Translations under genes and position numbers: made by a program | Notes under the pieces: generated by a model | What the model saw: the letters and a program-made list of their open reading frames with translations, nothing else | The model's database searches: none | What the model was told of the DNA's origin: nothing | Shown: piece by piece, positions 43,985 through 52,632 of the stretch | How the letters are laid out: each line of letters begins with the position of its first letter | How positions within the stretch are numbered: the stretch's first letter is position 1 | Origin: Fusibacter_A sp965140735 | GTDB lineage: Bacteria > Bacillota > Clostridia > Peptostreptococcales > Acidaminobacteraceae | DNA length: 64,000 nt | Reading direction: 5' to 3' | NCBI GenBank assembly: GCA_965140735.1 | Contig: OZ223306.1 | Location: 3,534,001 to 3,598,000 of the forward strand

Positions 43985-45274
43985 TTATTCTGTTCTAAAA
44001 TATTCAATAAAATCGAACGTTTTCGATAAATTCATATCGTTAATAAAGTTATTTGATACATCTAAATAGACTAATCGCCTTAAGTTTTTTAAAAGCTCTA
44101 TTGTCGTAATCCTATTGTTTGAAAGATCAAGATAAGTTAATTCTTTAATGTTACTAATTACTGAAACGTCTCTAATTTGATTTATGCTTAAACTCAACTT
44201 TTTTAAATGTATTAAATTCTGAATTGGCGTTATATCTTTGATATTATTATTTGTCAAATCTAACTCTTCAAGTAAGGATAGATCTTTTAAAAAAGATAAA
44301 TCATCGACTTCACCTTTTCCGCCACGAGGGTATCCTCCTATTTTTAGTGATTTAAGTTGTCTCATGTGGCTGATAGGCATTAAATCACACTTACCTTCAT
44401 ACACAATTGTTAACTCAGTTACTGTTTTCATACTCGAAAGAAAACTTAAATCAACATCTTCATAAAACGTTATTGTCAAATTACGAATACTCAAATCACT
44501 GAAAAATGCAGTAATATATGATGGTTTTAGCGTAATCGAAAGATTTTCAATATGCTGTAGCTTTTTTAGAAAGGAAATCTGACCAATCCCCTCACAATCA
44601 AGAGCGTGAAGTTCAATCAAACTTGATATCCCACCTAACGCATTAAGATTTGAATCACTATTGAGATTCTCGCAGTCGTTAATATATAGGATTTTTAAAC
44701 TTGCGTGATTAGCAATCGGAGTTAAATCATTGACTTTTGTTTTTGATAGATCTAAATCTGTTAACTTTTTAAGATTCTTTAATGGCAAGATATCGGATAT
44801 AGATGTATCTTTCAAACTCAACTTAACTAAGTTATGACAATTTTTCAAGGCATCGATATTGTTTACAGATGTTCCTTCTAAATCTAACTGCTCAAGTAAT
44901 TTCAATTGTTCAACTGCAGTGATATCATCTATATTTCCATTCCAAAAGAGATTTAGTTCAATTAAAGATTTTAGTTCATTCAATGGTTCAATGCTATGTA
45001 TTTTATTTCCTGCCAAATTTAGATGCTTCAAATGCAGGCAATACCGAATTCCTTCTAAATTTTCGATACTCAGATAACTCAAATCAAGAACTTCAATGTT
45101 TGCGATATCTGACGTCACTATTCTTCCTTCTGGTTTATCTATGACTTTTCTAATTGCATTTTCTAATGCCATATCTTCAAATACCACAGTATTAGAAATT
45201 GATAATTTTATGTAAATGCCCGCCCCACTTAATATCGCTAATAAAATTGTTAATATAAGTAGTTTTCTTTTCAT
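43985..45274 (-). CDS. leucine-rich-repeat protein with N-terminal anchor
   Basis: A 429-residue protein with an N-terminal signal anchor (KLLILTILLAILSGAGIYI) followed by about 15 repeats of the 22-residue SDS22/internalin type (for example LKHLNLAGNKIHSIEPLNEL and LVKLSLKDTSISDILPLKNL). The outside face of the cell is the likely place, with protein binding as the role. The ATG at 45274 has GGAGG. The C-terminus ends soon after the last repeat, with no LPxTG. Confidence 0.85.
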   Translation of the reverse strand: MKRKLLILTILLAILSGAGIYIKLSISNTVVFEDMALENAIRKVIDKPEGRIVTSDIANIEVLDLSYLSIENLEGIRYCLHLKHLNLAGNKIHSIEPLNELKSLIELNLFWNGNIDDITAVEQLKLLEQLDLEGTSVNNIDALKNCHNLVKLSLKDTSISDILPLKNLKKLTDLDLSKTKVNDLTPIANHASLKILYINDCENLNSDSNLNALGGISSLIELHALDCEGIGQISFLKKLQHIENLSITLKPSYITAFFSDLSIRNLTITFYEDVDLSFLSSMKTVTELTIVYEGKCDLMPISHMRQLKSLKIGGYPRGGKGEVDDLSFLKDLSLLEELDLTNNNIKDITPIQNLIHLKKLSLSINQIRDVSVISNIKELTYLDLSNNRITTIELLKNLRRLVYLDVSNNFINDMNLSKTFDFIEYFRTE

Positions 45275-45334
45275 TGTGTCGCCTCCATATAATTTTATCA
45301 GTATATCATACATTATTAGGGAAAAAAAGAATAT

Positions 45335-45537
45335 ACGGTCAATTAGAGTTCTTCAAACAGATTTACAAGTTCGAAAAAGAATTTAAGGATCTGGAATCAA
45401 AATCCCGTCATGACTTGCGACTAGAAAAGACTAAATCAATTTTAGATGCATATAAAAACTGGCTTGAAACCGAAGTGAAGAGAACTTTGCTAAAGAGCAA
45501 ACTTGGTGAAGCGATAAAGTACTCGCTGAAACAATGA
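45335..45537 (+). pseudogene. IS66-family transposase C-terminal remnant
   Basis: About 67 codons (QIYKFEKEFKDLESKSRHDL, ILDAYKNWLETEV, LLKSKLGEAIKYSLKQ) match the pattern of the IS66 TnpC C-terminal region. The catalytic core and the start are missing; an apparent start at 45274 lies in the LRR gene's promoter region. Confidence 0.8.
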
Positions 45538-45935
45538 GATAAACTCATCACTTTTCTGGCTGATGAATTATCTCACATTTTTATTTGAGGAACTTCCAAA
45601 TCTAGATTTAAGCGATATGAATCAGTTGGATGAGTCCAATTGAGTATAGGTCACATCTTAATGCTGCATAAAATAATAGCGTAGCAGTTATTAACTACCA
45701 CGCTATAAAGTCTAACTTTAAGAGGTCACCTCAAAGTGTAGCAGAGGCTTTTGTCGTTAGATAGGTGTGGGTGAGTTGACGCTTACCTACATAGGTAGTT
45801 TTAACAGTTATTCTTTCATAACCCTGCGCTAATTGAACACCATTTTCTAGGGGCTGTCTATTTCAAGACAGCCCCTTTTGATATAGCTTTTTTTTAATCA
45901 TATGGATTAAGCGATTAAATGTTCACGTGAAGATC
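45538..45935. other. intergenic with several hairpins
   Basis: Contains a GATAAACTCATCA/TGATGAATTATC stem just after the IS66 remnant, an ATAGCGTAGCAG/TACCACGCTAT stem near 45676-45706, and the strong terminator at 45849. No gene was seen. Confidence 0.5.
45849..45878. terminator. strong Rho-independent terminator
   Basis: AGGGGCTGTCT, six-base loop, AGACAGCCCCTTTT. Confidence 0.8.
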
Positions 45936-46220
<285 letters not shown>

Positions 46221-46243
46221 ATTTTTCACCTCCTTTAGTTAAT

Positions 46244-46291
46244 GACATATGTCGAATATACTTTTATTATACTCTATTTATGACATATGTC
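46244..46291 (-). promoter_or_regulatory. promoter with two GACATATGTC operators (DUF5320 gene)
   Basis: Palindromes lie at 46244-46253 and 46282-46291. The distal one overlaps the -35 TTGACA, with TATAAT 16 bp further on the minus strand. The proximal one lies between the promoter and the ribosome site. Confidence 0.75.
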
Positions 46292-46399
46292 AATAAACTA
46301 TTTTATTATTTTTATCACTTTAAAATTTAAGGCTCAAAAAAACTTAAAAGCAATATGCTAAAGGGTCTCTTTATATAGAAGAAGATTCTATTTAAGTTG

Positions 46400-46449
46400 T
46401 TGACATATGTCTATAATGGTGTATAATCAAGTTGTAAATGGCATATGCC
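46400..46449 (+). promoter_or_regulatory. promoter with GACATATGTC operator (NifX/MinD operon)
   Basis: TTGACA at 46400, 16 bp, TATAAT at 46422. GACATATGTC at 46402-46411 overlaps the -35 box. A related GGCATATGCC lies downstream at 46440-46449. Confidence 0.75.
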
Positions 46450-46469
46450 AAAAACATAGGAGGTTATGT

Positions 46470-46832
46470 ATGAAAATAGCAATTCCAGTAGATGAGAAGC
46501 ATTTGGATTCAACAGTATGTGTGTCTTTTGGTAGAACACCTTATTTTCTAATCTATAATACAGAAAATGAAGCACATTCATTCTTAGACAACAGTGCAGC
46601 AGCGAGTCAAGGTGGCGCAGGTATAAAGGCAGCACAAGCAGTGGTAGACCAAGCGGTTAATGCTCTACTAACGCCGAGATGTGGTGAGAATGCTTCTGAA
46701 GTGCTTGTTGAAGCAGGTGTGACGATTTATAAGACAAATGGAACCTCTATAAAAGAGAATATTGAATCATTTAAACAAAATGGATTGTCCACTCTTACAG
46801 AAATTCATGCAGGATTACATCAGCATAAATAA
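46470..46832 (+). CDS. dinitrogenase iron-molybdenum cofactor family protein (NifX/NifB-like)
   Basis: A 120-residue protein of the Nitro_FeMo-Co family (MKIAIPVDEKHLDSTVCVSF, FGRTPYFLIYN, GAGIKAAQAVVDQ). Members bind Fe-S or FeMo precursors; this one need not serve nitrogenase. The ATG at 46470 follows AGGAGG; the longer frame lacks a ribosome site. It is first in an operon with two Fe-S MinD-like ATPases and a second family member. Confidence 0.88.
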   Translation: MKIAIPVDEKHLDSTVCVSFGRTPYFLIYNTENEAHSFLDNSAAASQGGAGIKAAQAVVDQAVNALLTPRCGENASEVLVEAGVTIYKTNGTSIKENIESFKQNGLSTLTEIHAGLHQHK

Positions 46833-46850
46833 TAGAATTGGAGGATCTGT

Positions 46851-47690
46851 ATGAAAATTGCAGTTCTAAGTGGAAAAGGTGGTACAGGAAAGACACTTGT
46901 TTCGGTTAATTTAGCATCTACTTTTGAGACATCTATTTACATAGATTGTGATGTTGAAGAACCTAATGGACACCTTTTTTTTAAGCCGGAAGATGTGGTT
47001 ACAAAAGAAATTTTAGTTAAGTCACCTATTGTGAATCACGATAAGTGTGTTGGTTGTAGAACTTGCGTTGAGTTTTGTAAATTTAATGCACTTGCATTTA
47101 TCAATCAAAAAGTGAAAGTTTTTGATTCAATCTGTCATGCGTGCGGTGGTTGCAGTTTACTTTGTCCAGAGCAAGCAATTGAAGAAAAAGATAAAGTGAT
47201 CGGCGTCATTGAATCAGGACAGTCTAAGAATGTAAAAGTGATCACGGGTCGATTAAATACAGGAGAAGAAACAGGAGTCCCCATTATAAAAGAACTGCTT
47301 AATCTCAATAAACAGAAGGCTGTAAGCACTGTGATTGACTGTCCGCCTGGGAGCTCTTGCATGGTTATGGAGAGTATAAAAGATGCTGACTATTGTGTAC
47401 TCGTAGCGGAGCCAACTCTATTTGGTCGTCATAATCTCAGCATGGTGTATGATCTTGTTACGCTTTTTAATAAACCTTTTGGTTGTATTCTGAATAAATG
47501 CATCGAGGGTGAAAATCCGTCCGAAGCATTTTGTGCGGATAAAAATATTCCCATTGTTGGGCGAATTCCGTTTGATAAAAATTTAGGCGCAATCAACTCA
47601 AATGGGACTATTGTAACTCGAGTGAGTGATGAATACTCAGATTTATTTAAGATCATTCTAAATAAAATTGAAGAAGAGGTGTCCAGATGA
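46851..47690 (+). CDS. MinD-superfamily ATPase with ferredoxin insert, 1
   Basis: A 279-residue P-loop ATPase with a deviant Walker A (LSGKGGTGKTLVSVNLAS). Two 4Fe-4S motifs are inserted at about 64-110 (CVGCRTCVEFCKF, CHACGGCSLLCPE), followed by the switch motif DCPPGSSC. It is thought to assemble or deliver Fe-S/FeMo-type cofactors together with NifX-like proteins. Its end overlaps the next gene by 4 bp. Confidence 0.9.
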   Translation: MKIAVLSGKGGTGKTLVSVNLASTFETSIYIDCDVEEPNGHLFFKPEDVVTKEILVKSPIVNHDKCVGCRTCVEFCKFNALAFINQKVKVFDSICHACGGCSLLCPEQAIEEKDKVIGVIESGQSKNVKVITGRLNTGEETGVPIIKELLNLNKQKAVSTVIDCPPGSSCMVMESIKDADYCVLVAEPTLFGRHNLSMVYDLVTLFNKPFGCILNKCIEGENPSEAFCADKNIPIVGRIPFDKNLGAINSNGTIVTRVSDEYSDLFKIILNKIEEEVSR

Positions 47691-48589
47691 AGCAATTACT
47701 GATTTTAAGTGGTAAAGGTGGCACTGGTAAGACGACTGTTGCATCTGCGTTTATTAAGCTATCAAATGCAAAAGCTTTCGCAGATTGTGATGTAGATGCC
47801 CCTAATCTTCACTTGATTAAAAGGAATTTTGATCAAGAAGCTCATTTTGATTACTTTGGGATGGATAAAGCGGTGATCGATCAGGCACTCTGTATGGAAT
47901 GTGGCTTATGCCAAACGCATTGTAGGTTTGATGCCATTAGCCAAAAAGATGCTTATGTAGTAGATACAATGACCTGTGAGGGCTGTGGTGTATGTGAGCG
48001 GATATGTCCAGTAAATGCTATCGAAATGCACCCGGCAAAGGCAGGTGATTTGCAGGTCTTTAAGGGTTCAGCTACTTTCTCGACAGCGAAGTTAAAAATG
48101 GGCAGTGGTACTAGTGGAATGCTGGTAACAGAAGTGAAGAAGAAGCTAAAGGGTGCTATAGAAGGCATTGAAGATGTGGATTTTGCTATTATAGATGGGT
48201 CACCTGGGATTGGATGTCCAGTGATCTCATCGATTAGTGGTGTGGATATGGTTTTAATTGTTGCAGAGCCGTCTGTTTCTGGAATCAGTGATATGAAGCG
48301 TATTGTGGAGACTGCCAAAACCTTTCAGCCTAAAATTGCAGTTTGTATTAATAAGTATGACACCAATGTAGAGTTATCCGATAAAATTGAATCTTATTGT
48401 AAAGAAGAGGCACTTGAATTTGTAGGTAAGATACCATTTGATTCAGGTGTCGTTAGAGCAGTGAATGCAGGATTAAGTATAGCCGATGTAGATTCTGCTG
48501 CCAAGGCGGCTGTTGAATTAGTCTATGAAGCATCAATGGCGATGCTTTTAGCAGATGAAGATGAATTGTTTAAAATTAATAAATTGTAG
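47687..48589 (+). CDS. MinD-superfamily ATPase with ferredoxin insert, 2
   Basis: A 300-residue paralogue of the gene before it, with LSGKGGTGKTTVASAF, ferredoxin motifs CMECGLCQTHCRF and CEGCGVCERICP, and DGSPGIGCP. The pair probably forms a heterodimer, as expected for two overlapping paralogues. Confidence 0.9.
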   Translation: MKQLLILSGKGGTGKTTVASAFIKLSNAKAFADCDVDAPNLHLIKRNFDQEAHFDYFGMDKAVIDQALCMECGLCQTHCRFDAISQKDAYVVDTMTCEGCGVCERICPVNAIEMHPAKAGDLQVFKGSATFSTAKLKMGSGTSGMLVTEVKKKLKGAIEGIEDVDFAIIDGSPGIGCPVISSISGVDMVLIVAEPSVSGISDMKRIVETAKTFQPKIAVCINKYDTNVELSDKIESYCKEEALEFVGKIPFDSGVVRAVNAGLSIADVDSAAKAAVELVYEASMAMLLADEDELFKINKL

Positions 48590-48599
48590 GAGGCGTTTT

Positions 48600-48956
48600 A
48601 TGAAAATTGCAGTAGCAAGTAATGGTGAAGTTGTAACAGGACATTTTGGACATTGTGAATTATTCCATATTTATCACACTGAAAATCAAAAGATTATTAA
48701 AAGTGAAAAAGTACCAAATCCAGGTCACAAACCAGGATTCTTACCTAATTATCTCAATGAGTTAGGTGTGAATGTGATCATCTCTGGTGGCATGGGCGGT
48801 GGCGCTATTGATATCTTCAATGAAAAAAATATTGAGGTTATTGTTGGCGCTCAAGGTTTATCAGCAGAAGCAGCACAGTCTTATTTAGCAGGTAACTTAA
48901 AATCTACAGGATCTGTTTGTCATGAACATCAACATCATGATACCTGTGGTGAATAG
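48600..48956 (+). CDS. dinitrogenase iron-molybdenum cofactor family protein, 2
   Basis: A 118-residue NifX/NifB-like protein (MKIAVASNGEVVTGHFGHCE, ISGGMGGGAIDIFNE) with a His-rich end (HEHQHHDTCGE) that could hold metal. It starts at ATG 48600 after TAGGAGG and ends the operon. Confidence 0.88.
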   Translation: MKIAVASNGEVVTGHFGHCELFHIYHTENQKIIKSEKVPNPGHKPGFLPNYLNELGVNVIISGGMGGGAIDIFNEKNIEVIVGAQGLSAEAAQSYLAGNLKSTGSVCHEHQHHDTCGE

Positions 48957-49036
48957 TTAAAATTTAGAGATTTATTTTTGTAAGGCCATAATAAGTTATT
49001 ATGGTCTTATGTTGGTATAAAGACAAAATAATAATG

Positions 49037-49155
49037 GTTAGGATGTCAAAATCCAAAAATTGAGCAACCCTCTACCATATGATGTCGTTTATGGGCAGTA
49101 CAAGGTACAGCATATGGTGGAGGGTTAATGTGAAACGGACTTTTGACATTCTAAC
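49037..49155. repeat. MITE-like palindromic repeat, inverted
   Basis: GTTAGGATGTCAAAATCCA at the left and GGACTTTTGACATTCTAAC at the right. Compared with the other copies the core is inverted. Its right end is only 22 bp before the next start codon, so it may shape that gene's promoter. Confidence 0.8.
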
Positions 49156-49176
49156 CAATAATAAGAGGAGAGAAAG

Positions 49177-50526
49177 ATGGAAAAAGTTGATATTCTAGTA
49201 ATTGGAGGTAGCGCAGCTGGACTCGTTGCTGCAATGACGTCAAAATCAAAGAACCCAGAAAAGAGTGTCATGTTGGTTAGAAAAGAAGAACATGTCATGA
49301 TTCCTTGTGGTATCCCTTATATTTTTGGAACACTTGGAAATTCAAATGACAACATATTGCCTGATGGTGGCTTGATTAATCTAGATGTAACCATTAAAAA
49401 AGAGACAATTTTAGAGATTGATAAAGAAGCGAAAGTTTGTAAAACAGAGTCTGGTGGCATCATTAATTATGATAAATTAATTATTGCAACAGGATCTCAA
49501 CCCGTTAAACCTTCATGGCTAAAAGGTGGCGACTTGAATAATGTCTTTACAATCCCGAAAGATAAAGTCTATTTAGATCAATTACTTGATCAATTTAAGA
49601 ATTTTAATAACATAGCAGTTGTTGGTGCTGGTTTTATTGGTGTTGAAATATCGGATGAAATCAATAAAATGGGTAAAAAAGTATCTCTTATTGAAATTCA
49701 GCCTCACATATTGGGATTGGCTTTTGATGGAGAAGTTGCAATAGAAGCAGAAGAAAAATTAAAGAGCAGAGGTGTCAATATCATCACAGGGACTGGCGTT
49801 GCAGAGATTCTTGGAGATGGCCAGGTGACTGGTGTGAAATTAAGCAATGGAGATGAGCTCGCTGTGGATGCGGTTATCTTATCCATGGGCTATAGACCAA
49901 ATGTAGCTCTAGCTCAAAATGCAGGCTTAAGTATCAATGAAAAGGGTTTTATTTCAGTAGATGAATACATGCGAAGTTCAGCTGCTGACATCTTTGCAGT
50001 GGGGGATTGTGCAAGCAAGCGTGATTTTGCCACTGGTAAATTATCAGCAACAATGCTTGCTTCCACAGCATGTGCAGAAGCAAGAGTTGCAGGTCTCAAC
50101 TTATATGGTCTTTCAACCTTTAGATCTTTTACAGGAACGATTGGGATTTATTCAACTAATATAGGAGAAACTTCTTATGGTGTTGCAGGTCTTACGGAAG
50201 AGACTGCTATAAAAGAAGGTTTTAATATTATATCTGGTACATTTTCAGGCATAGACAGACATCCTGGCAAACTCAATAATGCGCATAAACAAACCGTAAA
50301 ACTCATCATTTCAAAAGACAGTGGTAAAATCTTAGGTGGTGAAGTGATTGGCGGCAACAGTGTAGGCGAATTGATTAACGTAATTGGCTTTATTATTCAA
50401 GCAGGTTATACGCTAACCGATTTATTAGTGGCTCAAATTGGGACGCAACCTATGTTGACCGCTTCACCTGCAGGTTATCCACTCATTAAAGCCGCAGAAG
50501 TTATCTTGAAAAAAATGAGTCAATAA
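49177..50526 (+). CDS. CoA-disulfide reductase/NADH oxidase-like flavoprotein
   Basis: A 449-residue pyridine nucleotide-disulfide oxidoreductase. FAD motif VIGGSAAGLVAA is at the N-terminus, and the redox Cys is in MIPCGIPY, as in CoA-disulfide reductase and Nox. The NAD motif is VVGAGFIGVEISDEI, then VGDCA, and a C-terminal dimerisation domain (GTIGIYSTNIGETSYGVAGL). It may reduce disulfides, persulfides or oxygen. It lies inside the GACATATGTC cluster but has no such site, being preceded by a MITE. Confidence 0.85.
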   Translation: MEKVDILVIGGSAAGLVAAMTSKSKNPEKSVMLVRKEEHVMIPCGIPYIFGTLGNSNDNILPDGGLINLDVTIKKETILEIDKEAKVCKTESGGIINYDKLIIATGSQPVKPSWLKGGDLNNVFTIPKDKVYLDQLLDQFKNFNNIAVVGAGFIGVEISDEINKMGKKVSLIEIQPHILGLAFDGEVAIEAEEKLKSRGVNIITGTGVAEILGDGQVTGVKLSNGDELAVDAVILSMGYRPNVALAQNAGLSINEKGFISVDEYMRSSAADIFAVGDCASKRDFATGKLSATMLASTACAEARVAGLNLYGLSTFRSFTGTIGIYSTNIGETSYGVAGLTEETAIKEGFNIISGTFSGIDRHPGKLNNAHKQTVKLIISKDSGKILGGEVIGGNSVGELINVIGFIIQAGYTLTDLLVAQIGTQPMLTASPAGYPLIKAAEVILKKMSQ

Positions 50527-50540
50527 TCACTTCGTAAGAT

Positions 50541-51530
50541 TTAAATTTGAACATCTTTTACAAGTGCTGCATTTGGACGGTCTAACCAGTCGTATTTAGC
50601 TGAAAGTTTACCGTACCATGCAGCACTTTGAACTTGTAGTATAAAGGCTATAGTTATGATGAGTGCTGTGTCAGGGCCAAATGAAGCGATTGCCAGGCCG
50701 AGAGCAATGGATAAATTTCTCATAACCGTCCCATAAACAAGTGCATAACCATCTGATTTTTCGAAGAATTTTCTAGAAATTAAAGTGCTTAATCCGAAAT
50801 TAACGAGGTAGAAGATCACAAGTAGTAACAGTGAATTGAGCAATAAACCTGGATTTTGAACGAGCATTTTAGCTTTCATACTGATACTTGTAAAGATGAT
50901 AAACATCATAGCCCAAACACTTAAGCTAGGCAAGATTGGTTTAAGTGTTTTTTTAAATTGTTCAACTGTATATTTTTTTAGGATCAATCGATAGGTGATG
51001 TTGCCTAAAATCATTGGTAAAATAACAATTTGGATAACGGTTAAAAAGGTACTGAGAATATTGACTTCTACTATGGTTCCCACGAGTACATAAAGGTATA
51101 GAGGAGCTAAAAAAGAGCCAATAAGTAAACTCAATGAGGTGATTTTAATAGCCGCAGGAACATTACCCTTGCTGAGCATGGTCCACGAGATGGTCATACC
51201 GCTTGTGGGGAATAAAGAGATCATAATAAGGCCAGCAAAGAGCTCTGGGCTGTTCTGAAGAAAAAGTTTTCCAAATATAAAAGCAATGATTGGGATGAAT
51301 ATGAAATTCATCAATCCGGAAATTATGACCACTTTCATATGAGAAAGATCGACAGCTTCTTTAATTTTGAAGCCAATCATTGTTGGGTAGATCATAAAAA
51401 AGGTAAATGGCAGAATCCACGATTTTAAAATGTGAGTATCTGCATAAAGCCCCGTGATAAAACCGATCACCAATATTATTGGGATTGCGATTACCAACTT
51501 TTTAGAGGGTAGAAAGAATAGAGATTTCAT
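50541..51530 (-). CDS. ACR3/bile-acid-symporter-family transporter
   Basis: A 329-residue membrane protein with about ten helices (IIMISLFPTSGMTISWTM and VYGTVMRNLSIALGLA are conserved loops of the family). ACR3 members export arsenite and other BASS members move organic anions; the substrate here is not clear. It starts one base after the DUF134 regulator ends, so the two form an operon. Confidence 0.82.
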   Translation of the reverse strand: MKSLFFLPSKKLVIAIPIILVIGFITGLYADTHILKSWILPFTFFMIYPTMIGFKIKEAVDLSHMKVVIISGLMNFIFIPIIAFIFGKLFLQNSPELFAGLIMISLFPTSGMTISWTMLSKGNVPAAIKITSLSLLIGSFLAPLYLYVLVGTIVEVNILSTFLTVIQIVILPMILGNITYRLILKKYTVEQFKKTLKPILPSLSVWAMMFIIFTSISMKAKMLVQNPGLLLNSLLLLVIFYLVNFGLSTLISRKFFEKSDGYALVYGTVMRNLSIALGLAIASFGPDTALIITIAFILQVQSAAWYGKLSAKYDWLDRPNAALVKDVQI

Positions 51531-51890
51531 TTATTTTGCCTCCTTGATTTTTTTATTGTTTTGACAACACTTGTCACCACAGCACTGTACATTTTCGCCG
51601 TTACAGATGCGATAGTGTCCACCTTCGACTTTTATGACTTTTCCGTGAATAAAGGCATCTGCTAATTTTTTTCGGGCACAATCATAAAGGCGTTGAATAC
51701 TTGCCCTAGAAGTATTCATATGATTGGCACATTCTTCTTGTGTGAGATTTTCAATATCCATAAGACGAATGGTTTCATATTCCTCAACTGTCATTTGGAC
51801 GATGCATTCACCACAAGATGCATTTAATGGACCAAAGAAAAGAGGCGATGGTACTCTGCATACTCTTCTGTATTTTTTAGGTCTAGACAT
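51531..51890 (-). CDS. DUF134 (UPF0251) regulator, 1
   Basis: A 119-residue DNA-binding protein. It begins with MSRPKKYRRVCRVPSPLFFG, the DUF134 signature, followed by a sigma-region-4-like helix-turn-helix (LTQEECANHMNTSRASIQRL). The Cys-rich tail (CNGENVQCCGDKCCQ) could bind metal. It is co-transcribed with the transporter. The promoter carries two GACATATGTC-type sites, which it may bind. Confidence 0.87.
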   Translation of the reverse strand: MSRPKKYRRVCRVPSPLFFGPLNASCGECIVQMTVEEYETIRLMDIENLTQEECANHMNTSRASIQRLYDCARKKLADAFIHGKVIKVEGGHYRICNGENVQCCGDKCCQNNKKIKEAK

Positions 51891-51914
51891 AATACCTCCT
51901 TAAAATAATTATGA

Positions 51915-51963
51915 GCATATGCCCAATATAATGAGAATTATATATAGTTTTAGGACATATGTC
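51915..51963 (-). promoter_or_regulatory. promoter with GACATATGTC operator (DUF134-1/transporter)
   Basis: On the minus strand TTGACATATGTC (51954-51963 core) holds the -35 box, with TATAAT 17 bp further. A second GCATATGC palindrome lies at 51915-51922, close to the start codon. Confidence 0.75.
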
Positions 51964-52002
51964 AATAATAAAATGAAAAGCTGTCAATATTCAGTCTAAT
52001 TA

Positions 52003-52030
52003 TTGACATATGTCTAAAATGCTTTATAAT
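52003..52030 (+). promoter_or_regulatory. promoter with GACATATGTC operator (DUF134-2)
   Basis: TTGACA at 52003, 16 bp, TATAAT at 52025. The palindrome GACATATGTC at 52005-52014 overlaps the -35 box, just as in the other three promoters. Confidence 0.78.
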
Positions 52031-52077
52031 TTAAGATAACAAGAGTTCTTCATAAAATATAAAAGGAGGTAAAGCAT

Positions 52078-52428
52078 ATGGCTAGACCTAGGAAGTGGCG
52101 AAAAGTGTGTTGCCTTCCAGAGTGTAACGAGTATGGACCATTAAATACATTAGTAAATGATGCATTTATTATTACGATGACAGTTGATGAATATGAAACA
52201 ATTCGATTGATAGATTTGGAAGGCTTTACACAAGAGGAGTGTGCAACTCAAATGAATGTTGCACGTACCACTGTTCAGGGCATATACGTTGAAGCTAGAA
52301 GAAAAATAGCAGAGTCTATAGTGAATGGAAAGACGCTTAGAATTGAAGGGGGCGACTATAAGCTTTGTGATGGAGAAGAAAAAGGCTGTGGTGGTGGAAG
52401 CTGTAACAGACGTAGAGGTGGTATGTAA
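52078..52428 (+). CDS. DUF134 (UPF0251) regulator, 2
   Basis: A 116-residue paralogue of the divergent DUF134 gene (MARPRKWRKVCCLPECNEYG, FTQEECATQMNVARTTVQGI) with a Cys-rich C-terminus (CDGEEKGCGGGSC). AAAGGAGG precedes the ATG. The two divergent DUF134 genes share a control region with three CATATG palindromes. Confidence 0.87.
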   Translation: MARPRKWRKVCCLPECNEYGPLNTLVNDAFIITMTVDEYETIRLIDLEGFTQEECATQMNVARTTVQGIYVEARRKIAESIVNGKTLRIEGGDYKLCDGEEKGCGGGSCNRRRGGM

Positions 52429-52493
52429 AAAAACATCTGATAAGATGTAAATTTTAAAGCATATTATTGTGATATTTTGAATTTTATAAGGTG

Positions 52494-52536
52494 CATCAAG
52501 TCTGATTAAAGAATTGGGCTTGATGTTCTTTTTTTA
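52494..52536 (+). terminator. terminator after DUF134-2
   Basis: CATCAAGTC pairs with GGCTTGATG, followed by TTCTTTTTTT. Confidence 0.75.
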
Positions 52537-52632
52537 GGACAATATATTTGAAAATTTAAGGATTGACGTGAGATTACACCTCTGGTAAAATTGCAATGTT
52601 GTGCCTAAAAAAATAAATTATGAGGTGACCAA

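Noticed and set aside
43797..44069. A 90-codon plus-strand frame after cbiN
   Set aside because: It starts inside the cbi terminator, has no ribosome site and overlaps the end of the well-supported leucine-rich-repeat gene.
45274..45334. The N-terminal 20 codons of the IS66 remnant frame
   Set aside because: They fall in the promoter region of the divergent LRR gene and do not match IS66; the homology starts later.
46470..48956. A nitrogenase gene cluster
   Set aside because: NifX/NifB-like and MinD-ferredoxin proteins occur in many non-fixing anaerobes, and no nifHDK, nifE or full NifB is present here.
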